Assembly (NCBI GenBank): GCA_964370855.1
Contig: CAYJMF010000035.1
Span: forward strand, 1-38,231
Direction of reading: 5' to 3'
DNA length: 38,231 bases
Source of the DNA: JAKLKS01 sp964370855
Lineage (GTDB): Bacteria > Planctomycetota > JAJSAM01 > JAKLKS01
Shown here: positions 28,035-34,775 of the stretch, piece after piece
Position numbering within the stretch: position 1 is the first letter of the stretch
Layout of the letters: each line of letters starts with the position of its first letter
Translations under genes and position numbers: made by a program
Notes under the pieces: generated by a model
The model's input: the letters and a program-made list of their open reading frames with translations, nothing else
Databases searched by the model: none
What the model was told of the DNA's origin: nothing

Positions 28035-28742
28035 ATGAAACCGACCGGGAGAGGGAAGCGGGATCCGGGGGTCGCCGTGGGGTACGTCCGCGTCAGTACC
28101 GACCGGCAGGACATCGGCCCTCAGGCGCAGCGGGACGCGATGGAGCGGTTCGCCCAGGCGCAGGGGATCGTCATCGTCGCCGTGCATGAGGACAGGGGAG
28201 TGAGCGGCGCCACGGCCATCGACCGTCGCCCCGGCCTCCTCGCCGCCCTCGCTTCGATGGGGGAGCACCGGGCGGGGGTCCTCCTCGCCGCGAAGGGGGA
28301 CAGGGTCGCCCGCGACGTTGTGATCGCCGCCCTCGTCGAGCGCCTCGTCGAGCGGGAGGGGGCGCGGCTCCTCTTCGCGGACGGCGTCGGGAACGCGGGC
28401 GGGCCGGAGGCGCAGCTCCTCAGGAACATGGTCTCCGCCTTCGCGTCCTACGAAAGGGCCTTGATCGCCGCGAGGACCCGCGCCGCCCTCCGCGTCCTCC
28501 GGGACAGGGGCCGGCGCGTCGGCAGCGTCCCCTACGGGTTCCGCGTGGCCGCGGACGGGAAGCACCTCGCGCCCGACCCCGACGAGGCCCGCACCGTGGA
28601 GCGGGGCAGGACCCTGCGCTCCTCCGGCCTCAGCCTCCGCGCCATCGGTGCGACTTTGGAGCGGGAGGGGTTCCGCCCCCGCGGGGCCCGCTGGCACGCG
28701 CAATCCGTGAAGTCCCTCCTCGTCGGGGGGCGCGGAGCATGA
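28035..28742 (+). CDS. serine recombinase / resolvase
   Basis: A 235-residue recombinase. The catalytic domain starts VAVGYVRVSTDRQ with Ser21 as nucleophile, then EDRGVSGAT, KGDRVARD (Arg90, Arg93) and the helix FASYERALIAARTRAAL. The C-terminal part, VPYGFRVAADGKHLAPDPDEARTVERGRTLRSSGLSLRAIGATLEREGFRPR, is the start of a Recombinase-type DNA-binding domain. It is much shorter than large serine integrases. AGGAG at 28024-28028 precedes the ATG. It could resolve multimers or invert a segment. A tyrosine integrase at the right end probably does the integration. Confidence 0.85.
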   Translation: MKPTGRGKRDPGVAVGYVRVSTDRQDIGPQAQRDAMERFAQAQGIVIVAVHEDRGVSGATAIDRRPGLLAALASMGEHRAGVLLAAKGDRVARDVVIAALVERLVEREGARLLFADGVGNAGGPEAQLLRNMVSAFASYERALIAARTRAALRVLRDRGRRVGSVPYGFRVAADGKHLAPDPDEARTVERGRTLRSSGLSLRAIGATLEREGFRPRGARWHAQSVKSLLVGGRGA

Positions 28743-29020
28743 CGGCCGGGGGCGCCGCCCGGGGTACCATCGTCCTCGACCTACTGGAGGGCGAGGCCGT
28801 GGCGAAGAAGACGCCGAAGACTTTGCGGAGGGGCACCTCGATCCGCTTGGGCACGCACGACATCAAGCGGGCCGACGCCCTCGCCGCCGCCGCCCTGAAG
28901 GACCCGGTCCTCGCCAAGGAACTCGGCGTGGACGGCGCCCCCCTCCCCGACCGCAGCGCCATCCTCAGGCGGGCCATCACCATCGGCCTCGACGCCCTCG
29001 GGGCCATCGCCGCGAAGTAG
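28739..29020 (+). CDS. small possible ribbon-helix-helix protein
   Basis: A 93-residue protein, overlapping the recombinase stop by ATGA. From residue 21 (VAKKTPKTLRRGTSIRLGTHDIKRADALAAAAL, then RSAILRRAITIGLDALGAI) it suggests a beta strand followed by two helices, as in Arc/CopG-type ribbon-helix-helix DNA-binding proteins. A GTG at 28799 with GGAGG ten bases upstream is an alternative start that removes the unstructured leader. It may regulate the recombinase. The assignment is tentative. Confidence 0.5.
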   Translation: MTAGGAARGTIVLDLLEGEAVAKKTPKTLRRGTSIRLGTHDIKRADALAAAALKDPVLAKELGVDGAPLPDRSAILRRAITIGLDALGAIAAK

Positions 29021-29173
29021 GCCGTCCCCCTCCCGCGATACTCTCTCCTCGCCCGCGGCCCTGTCTCGCGTCGGCCCTCCCGGGGATCCGGCGGAGGCGG
29101 CCCGCCGCGGGCAAACTCCCCTCCTCTCCCTCCGGGCTCCCGGTCCGCCCGCTAACGCCCGAACTCGGCGAAG

Positions 29174-29230
29174 TTGCTGTATCAGGAAGTGCGACACTCC
29201 ACGATCCACCCCGATTCTCATAGGGGATGG
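29174..29230 (+). promoter_or_regulatory. element control region with operator-like palindrome
   Basis: The 344-nt interval 29021-29364 has no credible gene. Its right half (29165-29330) is notably AT-richer than the rest of the window and contains AGTG-CGA-CACT (29188-29198), extended by flanking GGA and CC, plus a TTGCTG box at 29174. It lies ahead of the long coupled gene chain and looks like its promoter/operator. No exact -10 could be fixed. Confidence 0.35.
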
Positions 29231-29364
29231 AAAAGTCAAAATTTCGGCCGGGAGGGATCGGTACCTTCGAGTTAGTGAAACAGATTGCCGCCGCCCGAAG
29301 CCGAATGACGCCGCCCGTGTCGCTCGGCCGTGATGCACTTGTCCTACCCATCCACGGAGGCCCC

Positions 29365-29586
29365 ATGCCCGATTGCTCCTCGCCGTCCGAGGCCCTCGTT
29401 TCCCTTGAGGGACTTCCCGACCCCGCCCCCCTCGCCGCCGTCGCGGAGCGGCTCGGCGTCCGGCCGCCGTCCGTGCGCCGGTGGATTGCATCGGGGCGCC
29501 TGAAGGCCCTGCGGACCGCTCCGGCGAAGGGGCGGGTCTACGTGACCCGTCGGGCCCTCGCCCGGTTCCTCGCGGGGAAGGTGTAG
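29365..29586 (+). CDS. excisionase-like helix-turn-helix protein
   Basis: A 73-residue protein with a MerR/excisionase-type winged helix: PLAAVAERLGVRPPSVRRWIASGRLKALRTAPAKGRVYVTRRALARFLAGK. Such proteins bind DNA as recombination directionality factors or repressors. CGGAGG at 29355-29360 fixes the ATG at 29365. An upstream in-frame ATG at 29227 is rejected because the codons between them are AT-rich and unlike the rest. First gene of the long forward chain ending in the integrase. Confidence 0.75.
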   Translation: MPDCSSPSEALVSLEGLPDPAPLAAVAERLGVRPPSVRRWIASGRLKALRTAPAKGRVYVTRRALARFLAGKV

Positions 29587-29589
29587 ACC

Positions 29590-30156
29590 GTGACCGCGGG
29601 GCCAGCCGCTCTCCTCGACGCGCCGAGAACTCGACTCCCGAAGCGCTCCACCTCCGACCCGTTGCGCAGCCTCTACTGCGCGTCCTGCAACACCGTGAAG
29701 CGGGCGGCGGACTTCCTCGAGGACCGCCACCGCGGGACCGGGCGCTCCTCGCGGTGCGCGTCATGCGACGACGCACGGCTCCGCGCCTTCGCGTCCTCGG
29801 CGGACCCCGCAGTCCGCGCCGAGTACGCCCGCCGGCACGAGGCGGCGCGGGTCGCCCGCGTTCGGAGGGACCCCGAGGCCGCCCGCCGTCGCCGGGCGCG
29901 GGACCTCCTCCGGGATGCGGTCTCCCACGGGCGCGTCGTCAAGCCGAACGCGTGTTCGTTGTGCGGGGGCACCTTCCCGCCGGAGCGCCTCCACGGCCAT
30001 CACCATGACTACAGCAAGCCCCTCGACGTGACGTGGCTTTGCGGGCAGGACCACCTCGCCATCCACCCCGACCCGCGGACTGTGGGCGGGAAGAACTACA
30101 CGGAGAGGACGTGGGGCGACACCGGGAGCACGACCTCCTCGGGGGGTGCCCGGTGA
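29590..30156 (+). CDS. HNH-type endonuclease-like protein with two zinc sites
   Basis: A 188-residue protein. The first zinc site is CASCNTVKRAADF...RCASC (Cys30/33/56/59). The second module is CSLCGGTFPPERLHGHHHDY with Cys122/125, then SKPLDVTWLCGQDHLAIH, the compact His-rich HNH/endonuclease-VII-like signature frequent in phages. The central His-His-Asp and the last Cys/His are all present, so nuclease activity is plausible. In head-tail phages HNH proteins assist packaging by terminase, but no terminase is seen here. GTG start 3 nt after the previous stop; its own stop overlaps the next GTG. Confidence 0.72.
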   Translation: MTAGPAALLDAPRTRLPKRSTSDPLRSLYCASCNTVKRAADFLEDRHRGTGRSSRCASCDDARLRAFASSADPAVRAEYARRHEAARVARVRRDPEAARRRRARDLLRDAVSHGRVVKPNACSLCGGTFPPERLHGHHHDYSKPLDVTWLCGQDHLAIHPDPRTVGGKNYTERTWGDTGSTTSSGGAR

Positions 30157-31031
30157 AGGACGCCGACCTCCCCGTCCGCCTGTTGGAGTGGGGCACCTAC
30201 CACGACCGCGCCGTGGAGGAGATCAAGCGGAAGCGCAGGGACAGGGCGAAGGCGAAGGGGCGGCCCGAGGCGACCGACCGCGCCGTCTCCCTCGGCTTCG
30301 TCGCGGTCAGCACGACCCTCGCGGGGCCCTTCTCGGACTTCTTCGCGGCCCTCCCCGAGCGGTCCCGGCCCTTCGCCGACGCCTACCTCGTGCGCGTACT
30401 GCAACACGTCGGCCTCAACGATCCCTCGGGTGGTACCGTCCGGGTGCCGGAGTCCCTGTGGGGGCCCGCGATCCTCTCCCGCGCCTGGCACTACGTGAAG
30501 CCCGCCGAGGGGGCCGCCGTGCGCCGGGCCCTCCTCTCCTCCGGCATCGGCACGACCGAGCCCGCGACCACGCCCGAGACCATGCCCGCGGGCGCGCCCG
30601 CGACCGCGCCCGCGGTGGGCCCCGCGGGTGCGCATGGACTGGACTCGACTGGACTCGACTCGACGGAGGCAGAGGCGGAGACGCCCCCCCCGGCTTCGGC
30701 TCCGGCCGAGGACCCGCGGCGACTCCCCGAGGCCGCCAGCGCCGGCCCCCGCCTCGGCGCCGGCCAGCGGGCGAACCTCCTCCCCTCCTGCATCAACATG
30801 AGGGAGGGCGGGTGGGCGAAGTGGGAGGCCCCCCTCGCCCGGCTCCTCGGGGACGGCGTCACCGCCGACGAGATCAACGCCCACCTCTCCGGGACCCCGA
30901 AGTCCCTCCCGGCGTGGAAGGCCCTGCGCCCCTTCGAGGACCGCCTCGCCGCCTCCGTCCCGAAGCCCGGGAGCACCAACGGCAAGCAGTACCCCACAGG
31001 GACCCGCGTGAACTGGAAGGAGCCCGCATGA
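30153..31031 (+). CDS. putative replication-initiation-type protein
   Basis: A 292-residue protein lying directly before a DnaC-like loader and overlapping both neighbours (GTGA and ATGA). The N-terminal third is mixed and basic (DRAVEEIKRKRRDRAKAKGRPE), then AVSLGFVAVSTTLAGPFSDFFAALP and SRAWHYVKPAEGAAVRRALLSSG. A Pro/Ala/Thr-rich linker (about 132-196) contains a duplicated LDST from a short DNA tandem repeat near 30645-30662. The C-terminal part (INMREGGWAKWEAPLARLLGDGVTADEINAHLSG) is helical. Phage replication operons often place an initiator such as lambda O just before the helicase loader. No specific family is recognised. Confidence 0.55.
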   Translation: MKDADLPVRLLEWGTYHDRAVEEIKRKRRDRAKAKGRPEATDRAVSLGFVAVSTTLAGPFSDFFAALPERSRPFADAYLVRVLQHVGLNDPSGGTVRVPESLWGPAILSRAWHYVKPAEGAAVRRALLSSGIGTTEPATTPETMPAGAPATAPAVGPAGAHGLDSTGLDSTEAEAETPPPASAPAEDPRRLPEAASAGPRLGAGQRANLLPSCINMREGGWAKWEAPLARLLGDGVTADEINAHLSGTPKSLPAWKALRPFEDRLAASVPKPGSTNGKQYPTGTRVNWKEPA

Positions 31032-31837
31032 CCGCCCCCGACTTCGCCCACGACCTCCCGCCCCGCTTCCGGGGCCTCGCCCTGGACGAGGCCCTCGTCC
31101 TCCCCGCCCCGGTGGAGGCCGCCCTCGGGCGCCTCGTCGCCGAGGTGGAGCGCCCCGGGGACGCCCCCCGGCGCGGCCTGTACCTGTTCGGGGGGGTGGG
31201 CACGGGGAAGACGGTCGCCGCCTGCGCCGCCATCGTCCGCCTGCGCCGCCGGGCGGAGGCCCGCCGCGCCGAGGCGGAGCGGGCATGGATGGACACCGCC
31301 GATCGGGGGGGGCGGTTCTCCCTCCCCCGCGGTCCCCGGGTCCGCTTCGTGACCGACAGGCAGCTCCTCACCGAACTGCGGAGCACGATGGCCCGTGACG
31401 GGGGCTCCTACGCCTCCGTGGTGGAGAAGTACGCCTCCGTGGACCTCCTCGGGTTGGACGACCTCGCCAGCGGCGGGGACCGGCCCGTGACGGGGTGGGA
31501 GTCCTCCGCCCTCGGGGAGATCGTGGACGAGGTGTACCAGAGGGGGACCGCCATCCTCGCCACGTCCAATCGATCCCTCGGCGACCTCGTCCCGCACCTG
31601 GGGGACAGGATCGCCTCCCGCCTCTCGGAACTGTGCGAGGTGGTCCACCTCGACGGCGCCGACCGCCGCATCGCCCCGACCCTCACCGCCGCCGCCTGGA
31701 GCACCGGGCGGGACGGGGAGCACAGGACGCAGGACGGGCGGACCCACGGGACCTCGGCGGGGGCGCCGCCCGTCAGCGGGGGGCCGTCACGTCACGCGGA
31801 GGGGGTTCCTGACACCGCCTCCCGGAGTCCCCGGTGA
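31028..31837 (+). CDS. DnaC/IstB-like AAA+ helicase loader
   Basis: A 269-residue AAA+ ATPase that, by family, loads the replicative helicase onto the element's origin. Walker A is GGVGTGKT (55-62), Walker B is DLLGLDDL (139-146), sensor 1 lies in ILATSNRSL (about 177-184), and an arginine-finger region DRIASRLSELCEVVHL follows. An insert around residues 77-105 is longer than usual. The C-terminal 45 residues are low complexity. It overlaps both neighbours (ATGA and GTGA). Confidence 0.85.
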   Translation: MTAPDFAHDLPPRFRGLALDEALVLPAPVEAALGRLVAEVERPGDAPRRGLYLFGGVGTGKTVAACAAIVRLRRRAEARRAEAERAWMDTADRGGRFSLPRGPRVRFVTDRQLLTELRSTMARDGGSYASVVEKYASVDLLGLDDLASGGDRPVTGWESSALGEIVDEVYQRGTAILATSNRSLGDLVPHLGDRIASRLSELCEVVHLDGADRRIAPTLTAAAWSTGRDGEHRTQDGRTHGTSAGAPPVSGGPSRHAEGVPDTASRSPR

Positions 31838-32286
31838 AGTCGTCCTTCCACCGCCTGTTGAGGGAGGGCGTCGGCGCCCCGACCCGGGACGGCCGGCCGC
31901 TGCGCTGGACGGCCTCCGCCGTCGCGCACGGTGCCCGGGTCCTCGTCGGGGCCCGGGTCGGGTTCCATCGCGCCGCCGCGGGCCTCCTACACCCCCGGCC
32001 GGGGGAAAGGGCCCGCTCCCTCGGGTGGGTGGAGTCCGTCGCCCTTCAGCGTGGCCCCGACGGCGCCCTCGAAGCGTGGGGGAAGTTGCGCCTCGACCGC
32101 GTCCCCCGCGGCCTCCGCCGCGCCCTGGCCGCCGGGAAGGTGGGCCCCTCTCTGCATTGCCGCGCCTGGACATCGCCCGCCACGGATGGCGGGCCGGACC
32201 TCGCCCACGGCCTCGCGCCGGAGGACGGGACGATCATCGTGGACATCGTGACCAACCCGGCATTGGCCGGAAGGAGCGCATCGTGA
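31834..32286 (+). CDS. prohead-protease-like small protein (tentative)
   Basis: A 150-residue protein with the layout of prohead/U35-S78-type proteases: RVLVGARVGFHRAAAG (possible catalytic His), RSLGWVESVALQRGPDGALEAWGKLRLDRVPRGLRRALAAGKVGPSLHCRAW (possible catalytic Ser in GPSLHCRA) and finally TIIVDIVTNPALAGR, like the VDxVTxPA close of those families. It is shorter than usual and stands among replication genes, with no major capsid gene. It could be a repurposed or vestigial protease. Coupled by GTGA on both sides. Confidence 0.4.
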   Translation: MKSSFHRLLREGVGAPTRDGRPLRWTASAVAHGARVLVGARVGFHRAAAGLLHPRPGERARSLGWVESVALQRGPDGALEAWGKLRLDRVPRGLRRALAAGKVGPSLHCRAWTSPATDGGPDLAHGLAPEDGTIIVDIVTNPALAGRSAS

Positions 32287-32675
32287 ACAAGGAACTGCTC
32301 AAGCAGGACCCCGACCGCGGGGACCTCATCGTCTGGGCGGCCCGCCGCGTGGACATCGCCACCGAGGCGACGTACGTCGGCGCCCCCGAGGAGAAGGCGT
32401 GGAAGACGGCCCCCCGCGGGCGCTGGCATGAGTCCGGCCCGGTCCTCGACCTCCCCCGGGACGCGTTCTACAAGGGCTCCACCGCCGCCGGCCTCGTCGT
32501 CTCCTATCCCGGCGACGAGCCCGGGCTCCTCGACGTGGGCCTCCTCCTCCGGGACCCGGACGACGCCGCCGTGGTCCGCCGGTTCTGGTGGGAGTGCATG
32601 GTCCGCGCCGCGACTCTCGAGGACCCCGCCACGTCCAAGCAGGGGATCCGCCTCTTCGGGCAGGTCACCCGGTGA
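32283..32675 (+). CDS. unknown small protein of the element
   Basis: A 130-residue mixed alpha/beta protein (DRGDLIVWAARRVDIATEATYVGAPEEKAWKTAPRGRWHE, then GLLDVGLLLRDPDDAAVVRRFWWECMVRAATLED). No family recognised. It begins with GTG overlapping the previous TGA, and its stop overlaps the next GTG, so it is part of the coupled chain. Confidence 0.6.
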   Translation: MNKELLKQDPDRGDLIVWAARRVDIATEATYVGAPEEKAWKTAPRGRWHESGPVLDLPRDAFYKGSTAAGLVVSYPGDEPGLLDVGLLLRDPDDAAVVRRFWWECMVRAATLEDPATSKQGIRLFGQVTR

Positions 32676-33118
32676 GAGACTCGACCGTCCTGGCCTGCGC
32701 CTTGAGGGATGGGGACGCGGAAGTCCTCCGCCTCCTCGCCGACGGGTCCCGGCGGGAGACGGTGAAGTTTCAGGCCGCCCGCGCCCTTCGGGACGTGGAC
32801 CTCCTCCGGCACCTCGCCGCCCGCAGCCCGCGGCCATCCGTCCGCCAGCGGGCCGCGAAGCACCTCGCCGAACTCGACGGGGCGATCAGTCCGGCCGTGC
32901 GGGACGCCGCCGTCTTCGTGAGGCGGACCCGCGGCCTCGGGCTCAACGCCGCCGAGATCCGCAGCATCATCGACACGGTACTTTCGGGTCCCGGTGTTAC
33001 AGCCGGGCACGACGCGCCGCGGGTTGCCAACGCTTTGCCCCTGGCCGGGCAGCGAGCCGAGGCGCCCGCGGCGCAAACCCTCGCCTCCCCTCGGGGCCGC
33101 GCCCCGGAAAGGAACTGA
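32672..33118 (+). CDS. small HEAT-like helical protein of the element
   Basis: A 148-residue protein. The first 95 residues form short helix pairs (DGDAEVLRLLADGSRRETVKFQAARALRDVDLLRHLAARSPRPSVRQRAAKHLAELDG) resembling HEAT/PBS-like repeats. The last 45 are low complexity. GTG start overlapping the previous TGA. No function can be assigned. Confidence 0.55.
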   Translation: MRDSTVLACALRDGDAEVLRLLADGSRRETVKFQAARALRDVDLLRHLAARSPRPSVRQRAAKHLAELDGAISPAVRDAAVFVRRTRGLGLNAAEIRSIIDTVLSGPGVTAGHDAPRVANALPLAGQRAEAPAAQTLASPRGRAPERN

Positions 33119-33120
33119 CC

Positions 33121-33699
33121 ATGAAGCGCCTGTCCGACTGGTTTCGCAAGTCGCCGGAGTACCTCTCCGCCGCGGAGGGCAGGAGCAAGGTCGGCCGCGA
33201 GGCCCGCGCCTCCGCCCGCCGGGAACTCCGCGCCGCCCGGGAGGCCGCGAATCCCGCCGTCGCCACAGAGGCGGGAATCCCCGCCCTCAAGCAGCGGGTC
33301 CGGGAGGCCGAAGAGGCCCTCTACCGCGCCCGCGTCGCCGTCGAGGAAGCGGACCGCAAGGTGAAGGCGCAGGCAACCGCGTGGGCCCAGCGGATCGAGC
33401 GGGCGGAGGCGGCCGTGACGGCGACCGGGAACACCGTGCTGAAGGACTTCCTCACCCTCATGCGCACCGTGAAGGATCGCGCCCGCCGGAACATCTACCG
33501 GGCGCCCGCCGGGGCTGCGGAGGAACTCCGGGCCGACGGCGCCTTCGCCGCCGCCCTCAGCGAGGATCACGACTGGGCCGCCGCGACCCTCGCCGCCGAT
33601 CACGATGACGCCGCCGTCGAGGCGGAGGTGGCGAAGCGCCTCCTCCGGACCCGGGCCGACGCCGTCCTCGACCCCGAGCCCGCGGAGGTGGCCCGATGA
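33121..33699 (+). CDS. coiled-coil protein of the element
   Basis: A 192-residue, highly charged helical protein. Residues about 20-115 are a near-continuous coiled coil (ARRELRAAREAANPAVATEAGIPALKQRVREAEEALYRARVAVEEADRKVKAQATAWAQRIERAEAAV). GGAAAGGA lies before the ATG. It could be a scaffold-like or DNA-associated protein. No family recognised. Its stop overlaps the next ATG (ATGA). Confidence 0.55.
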   Translation: MKRLSDWFRKSPEYLSAAEGRSKVGREARASARRELRAAREAANPAVATEAGIPALKQRVREAEEALYRARVAVEEADRKVKAQATAWAQRIERAEAAVTATGNTVLKDFLTLMRTVKDRARRNIYRAPAGAAEELRADGAFAAALSEDHDWAAATLAADHDDAAVEAEVAKRLLRTRADAVLDPEPAEVAR

Positions 33700-34151
33700 T
33701 GGGGGGCCGCACTGCCAGGGACCTCCACCTTGAGCCCGTCGGCAACGTGCGGCTCAGGTCGCGACTCGGCGCCCTGTCGATCGAGGAGTCCGTCGAGCGA
33801 TACGTCGCCGCCCTCGCCGCCTTCCGCCGTCGCACGGGCGAACTGCCCTCCGCCGTGGAGGAACTCCACGCCGAACTGCGGGTCGCCGCCGGGCCCCTTC
33901 CCAGGGGATGCAAGCCCCTCCCGCCCCTTCCCACCCACGGGCCGACGAGCCCGGAGTCCGCGTGGAACCTCTTTCAGGAGGCCCGCGGCACGGAGGCGAC
34001 GGCCGATGTCCTCTGGGCGAGGATCAGCCTTGTCCTCGGGGGCTTCCTCCCGGCGGAGGCAGCCTACGCGCCGGGTGGGTTCACGCCAATCCTCGAGCCC
34101 GCCCTTCACCTGGGCGAGGACCCGGGCCTCGACGCGGAGCACGTCCGATGA
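33696..34151 (+). CDS. unknown small protein of the element
   Basis: A 151-residue protein with a helical N-terminal half (ALSIEESVERYVAALAAFRRRTGELPSAVEELHAEL) and a Pro/Gly-rich second half. No recognised domain. It overlaps both neighbours by ATGA. A second ATG at 33699 is equally possible. Confidence 0.5.
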   Translation: MMGGRTARDLHLEPVGNVRLRSRLGALSIEESVERYVAALAAFRRRTGELPSAVEELHAELRVAAGPLPRGCKPLPPLPTHGPTSPESAWNLFQEARGTEATADVLWARISLVLGGFLPAEAAYAPGGFTPILEPALHLGEDPGLDAEHVR

Positions 34152-34387
34152 CCCGCACCCTCGCCCTCCTCGACTCCGGCCGGTTCCGCATCACGCGGGC
34201 GGACCGCAACATCATCCGCGCCGTGACCCAGCGGGGGAGGAAACAGGAGATCACCACCATCCACCGCTGCGGGATCCGGTGGTGTACGTGCGGCGCCCTG
34301 AACTCCCGGTGCGTCCACGCCCGGGCGCTGGCGAAGGTCGCCCCGCCAAGCCTCCTCATGGCGGCGGGCCTGAAGGGGGATCGGTGA
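34148..34387 (+). CDS. 79-residue SWIM-like zinc-finger protein
   Basis: A small basic protein with RCGIRWCTCGALNSRCVHARAL, which fits the SWIM zinc-finger rule CxC-xn-CxH (Cys-Thr-Cys, then Cys-Val-His). SWIM motifs bind nucleic acid or protein, usually within far larger proteins, so a stand-alone 79-residue version is unusual. It overlaps both neighbours (ATGA and GTGA). Confidence 0.55.
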   Translation: MTRTLALLDSGRFRITRADRNIIRAVTQRGRKQEITTIHRCGIRWCTCGALNSRCVHARALAKVAPPSLLMAAGLKGDR

Positions 34388-34692
34388 ACTCCACCTCCTC
34401 CACGTCCCCGCCGGCCAGCACCTTCGACCTTCAGGAGGGGAGCCTCCTCACCGTGGCGCAGGCGCTCAAGCTCCTGCCGATCTCCAAGACCCTGCTCTAT
34501 GACCTCGTGAAGGGCGGGGACATCGCCTCCGTGAAGATCGCGTCGGCCGGCTCCCGCAGCGGGCGCCTCCTCATCCTCCGGTCCTCGCTGGAGGACTTCG
34601 TCCGCCGGCAGATCACCGCCTCCGCCGCGCCCCGTCCCGCCGCCCGGCTCGATCTGGACTCCATCGTCTCCCGTCACCGGAGGGCATCGTGA
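34384..34692 (+). CDS. excisionase-like HTH protein next to the integrase
   Basis: A 102-residue protein with a helix-turn-helix of excisionase/HTH_17 type: EGSLLTVAQALKLLPISKTLLYDLVKGGDIASVKIASAGSRSGRLLILRSSLEDFVRRQI. Being coupled directly to the integrase, it is the best candidate for the directionality factor. The other HTH at 29365 may then be a repressor. GTG start overlaps the previous TGA, and its stop overlaps the GTG at 34689. Confidence 0.75.
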   Translation: MNSTSSTSPPASTFDLQEGSLLTVAQALKLLPISKTLLYDLVKGGDIASVKIASAGSRSGRLLILRSSLEDFVRRQITASAAPRPAARLDLDSIVSRHRRAS

Positions 34693-34705
34693 CGGAGCCC
34701 CCTTC

Positions 34706-34726
34706 CATCCGTGGTGCATCCGTGGT
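34706..34726. repeat. tandem 11-bp repeats at the integrase start
   Basis: CATCCGTGGT occurs twice, at 34706-34715 and 34717-34726, between the possible GTG start (34689) and the ATG start (34776) of the integrase. Such direct repeats could be arm-type sites for the integrase or HTH protein. Confidence 0.35.
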
Positions 34727-34775
34727 ACACCTTCCTCCGGGCGCCGACGTGGGGGCGCCCAGGAAGGGGGCCGCG

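Noticed and set aside
29227..29364. Upstream extension of the excisionase-like gene from an ATG at 29227
   Set aside because: The extra codons are AT-rich (GAA AAG TCA AAA TTT), unlike the element's genes. A good CGGAGG sits before 29365 and the HTH fold does not need the extension.
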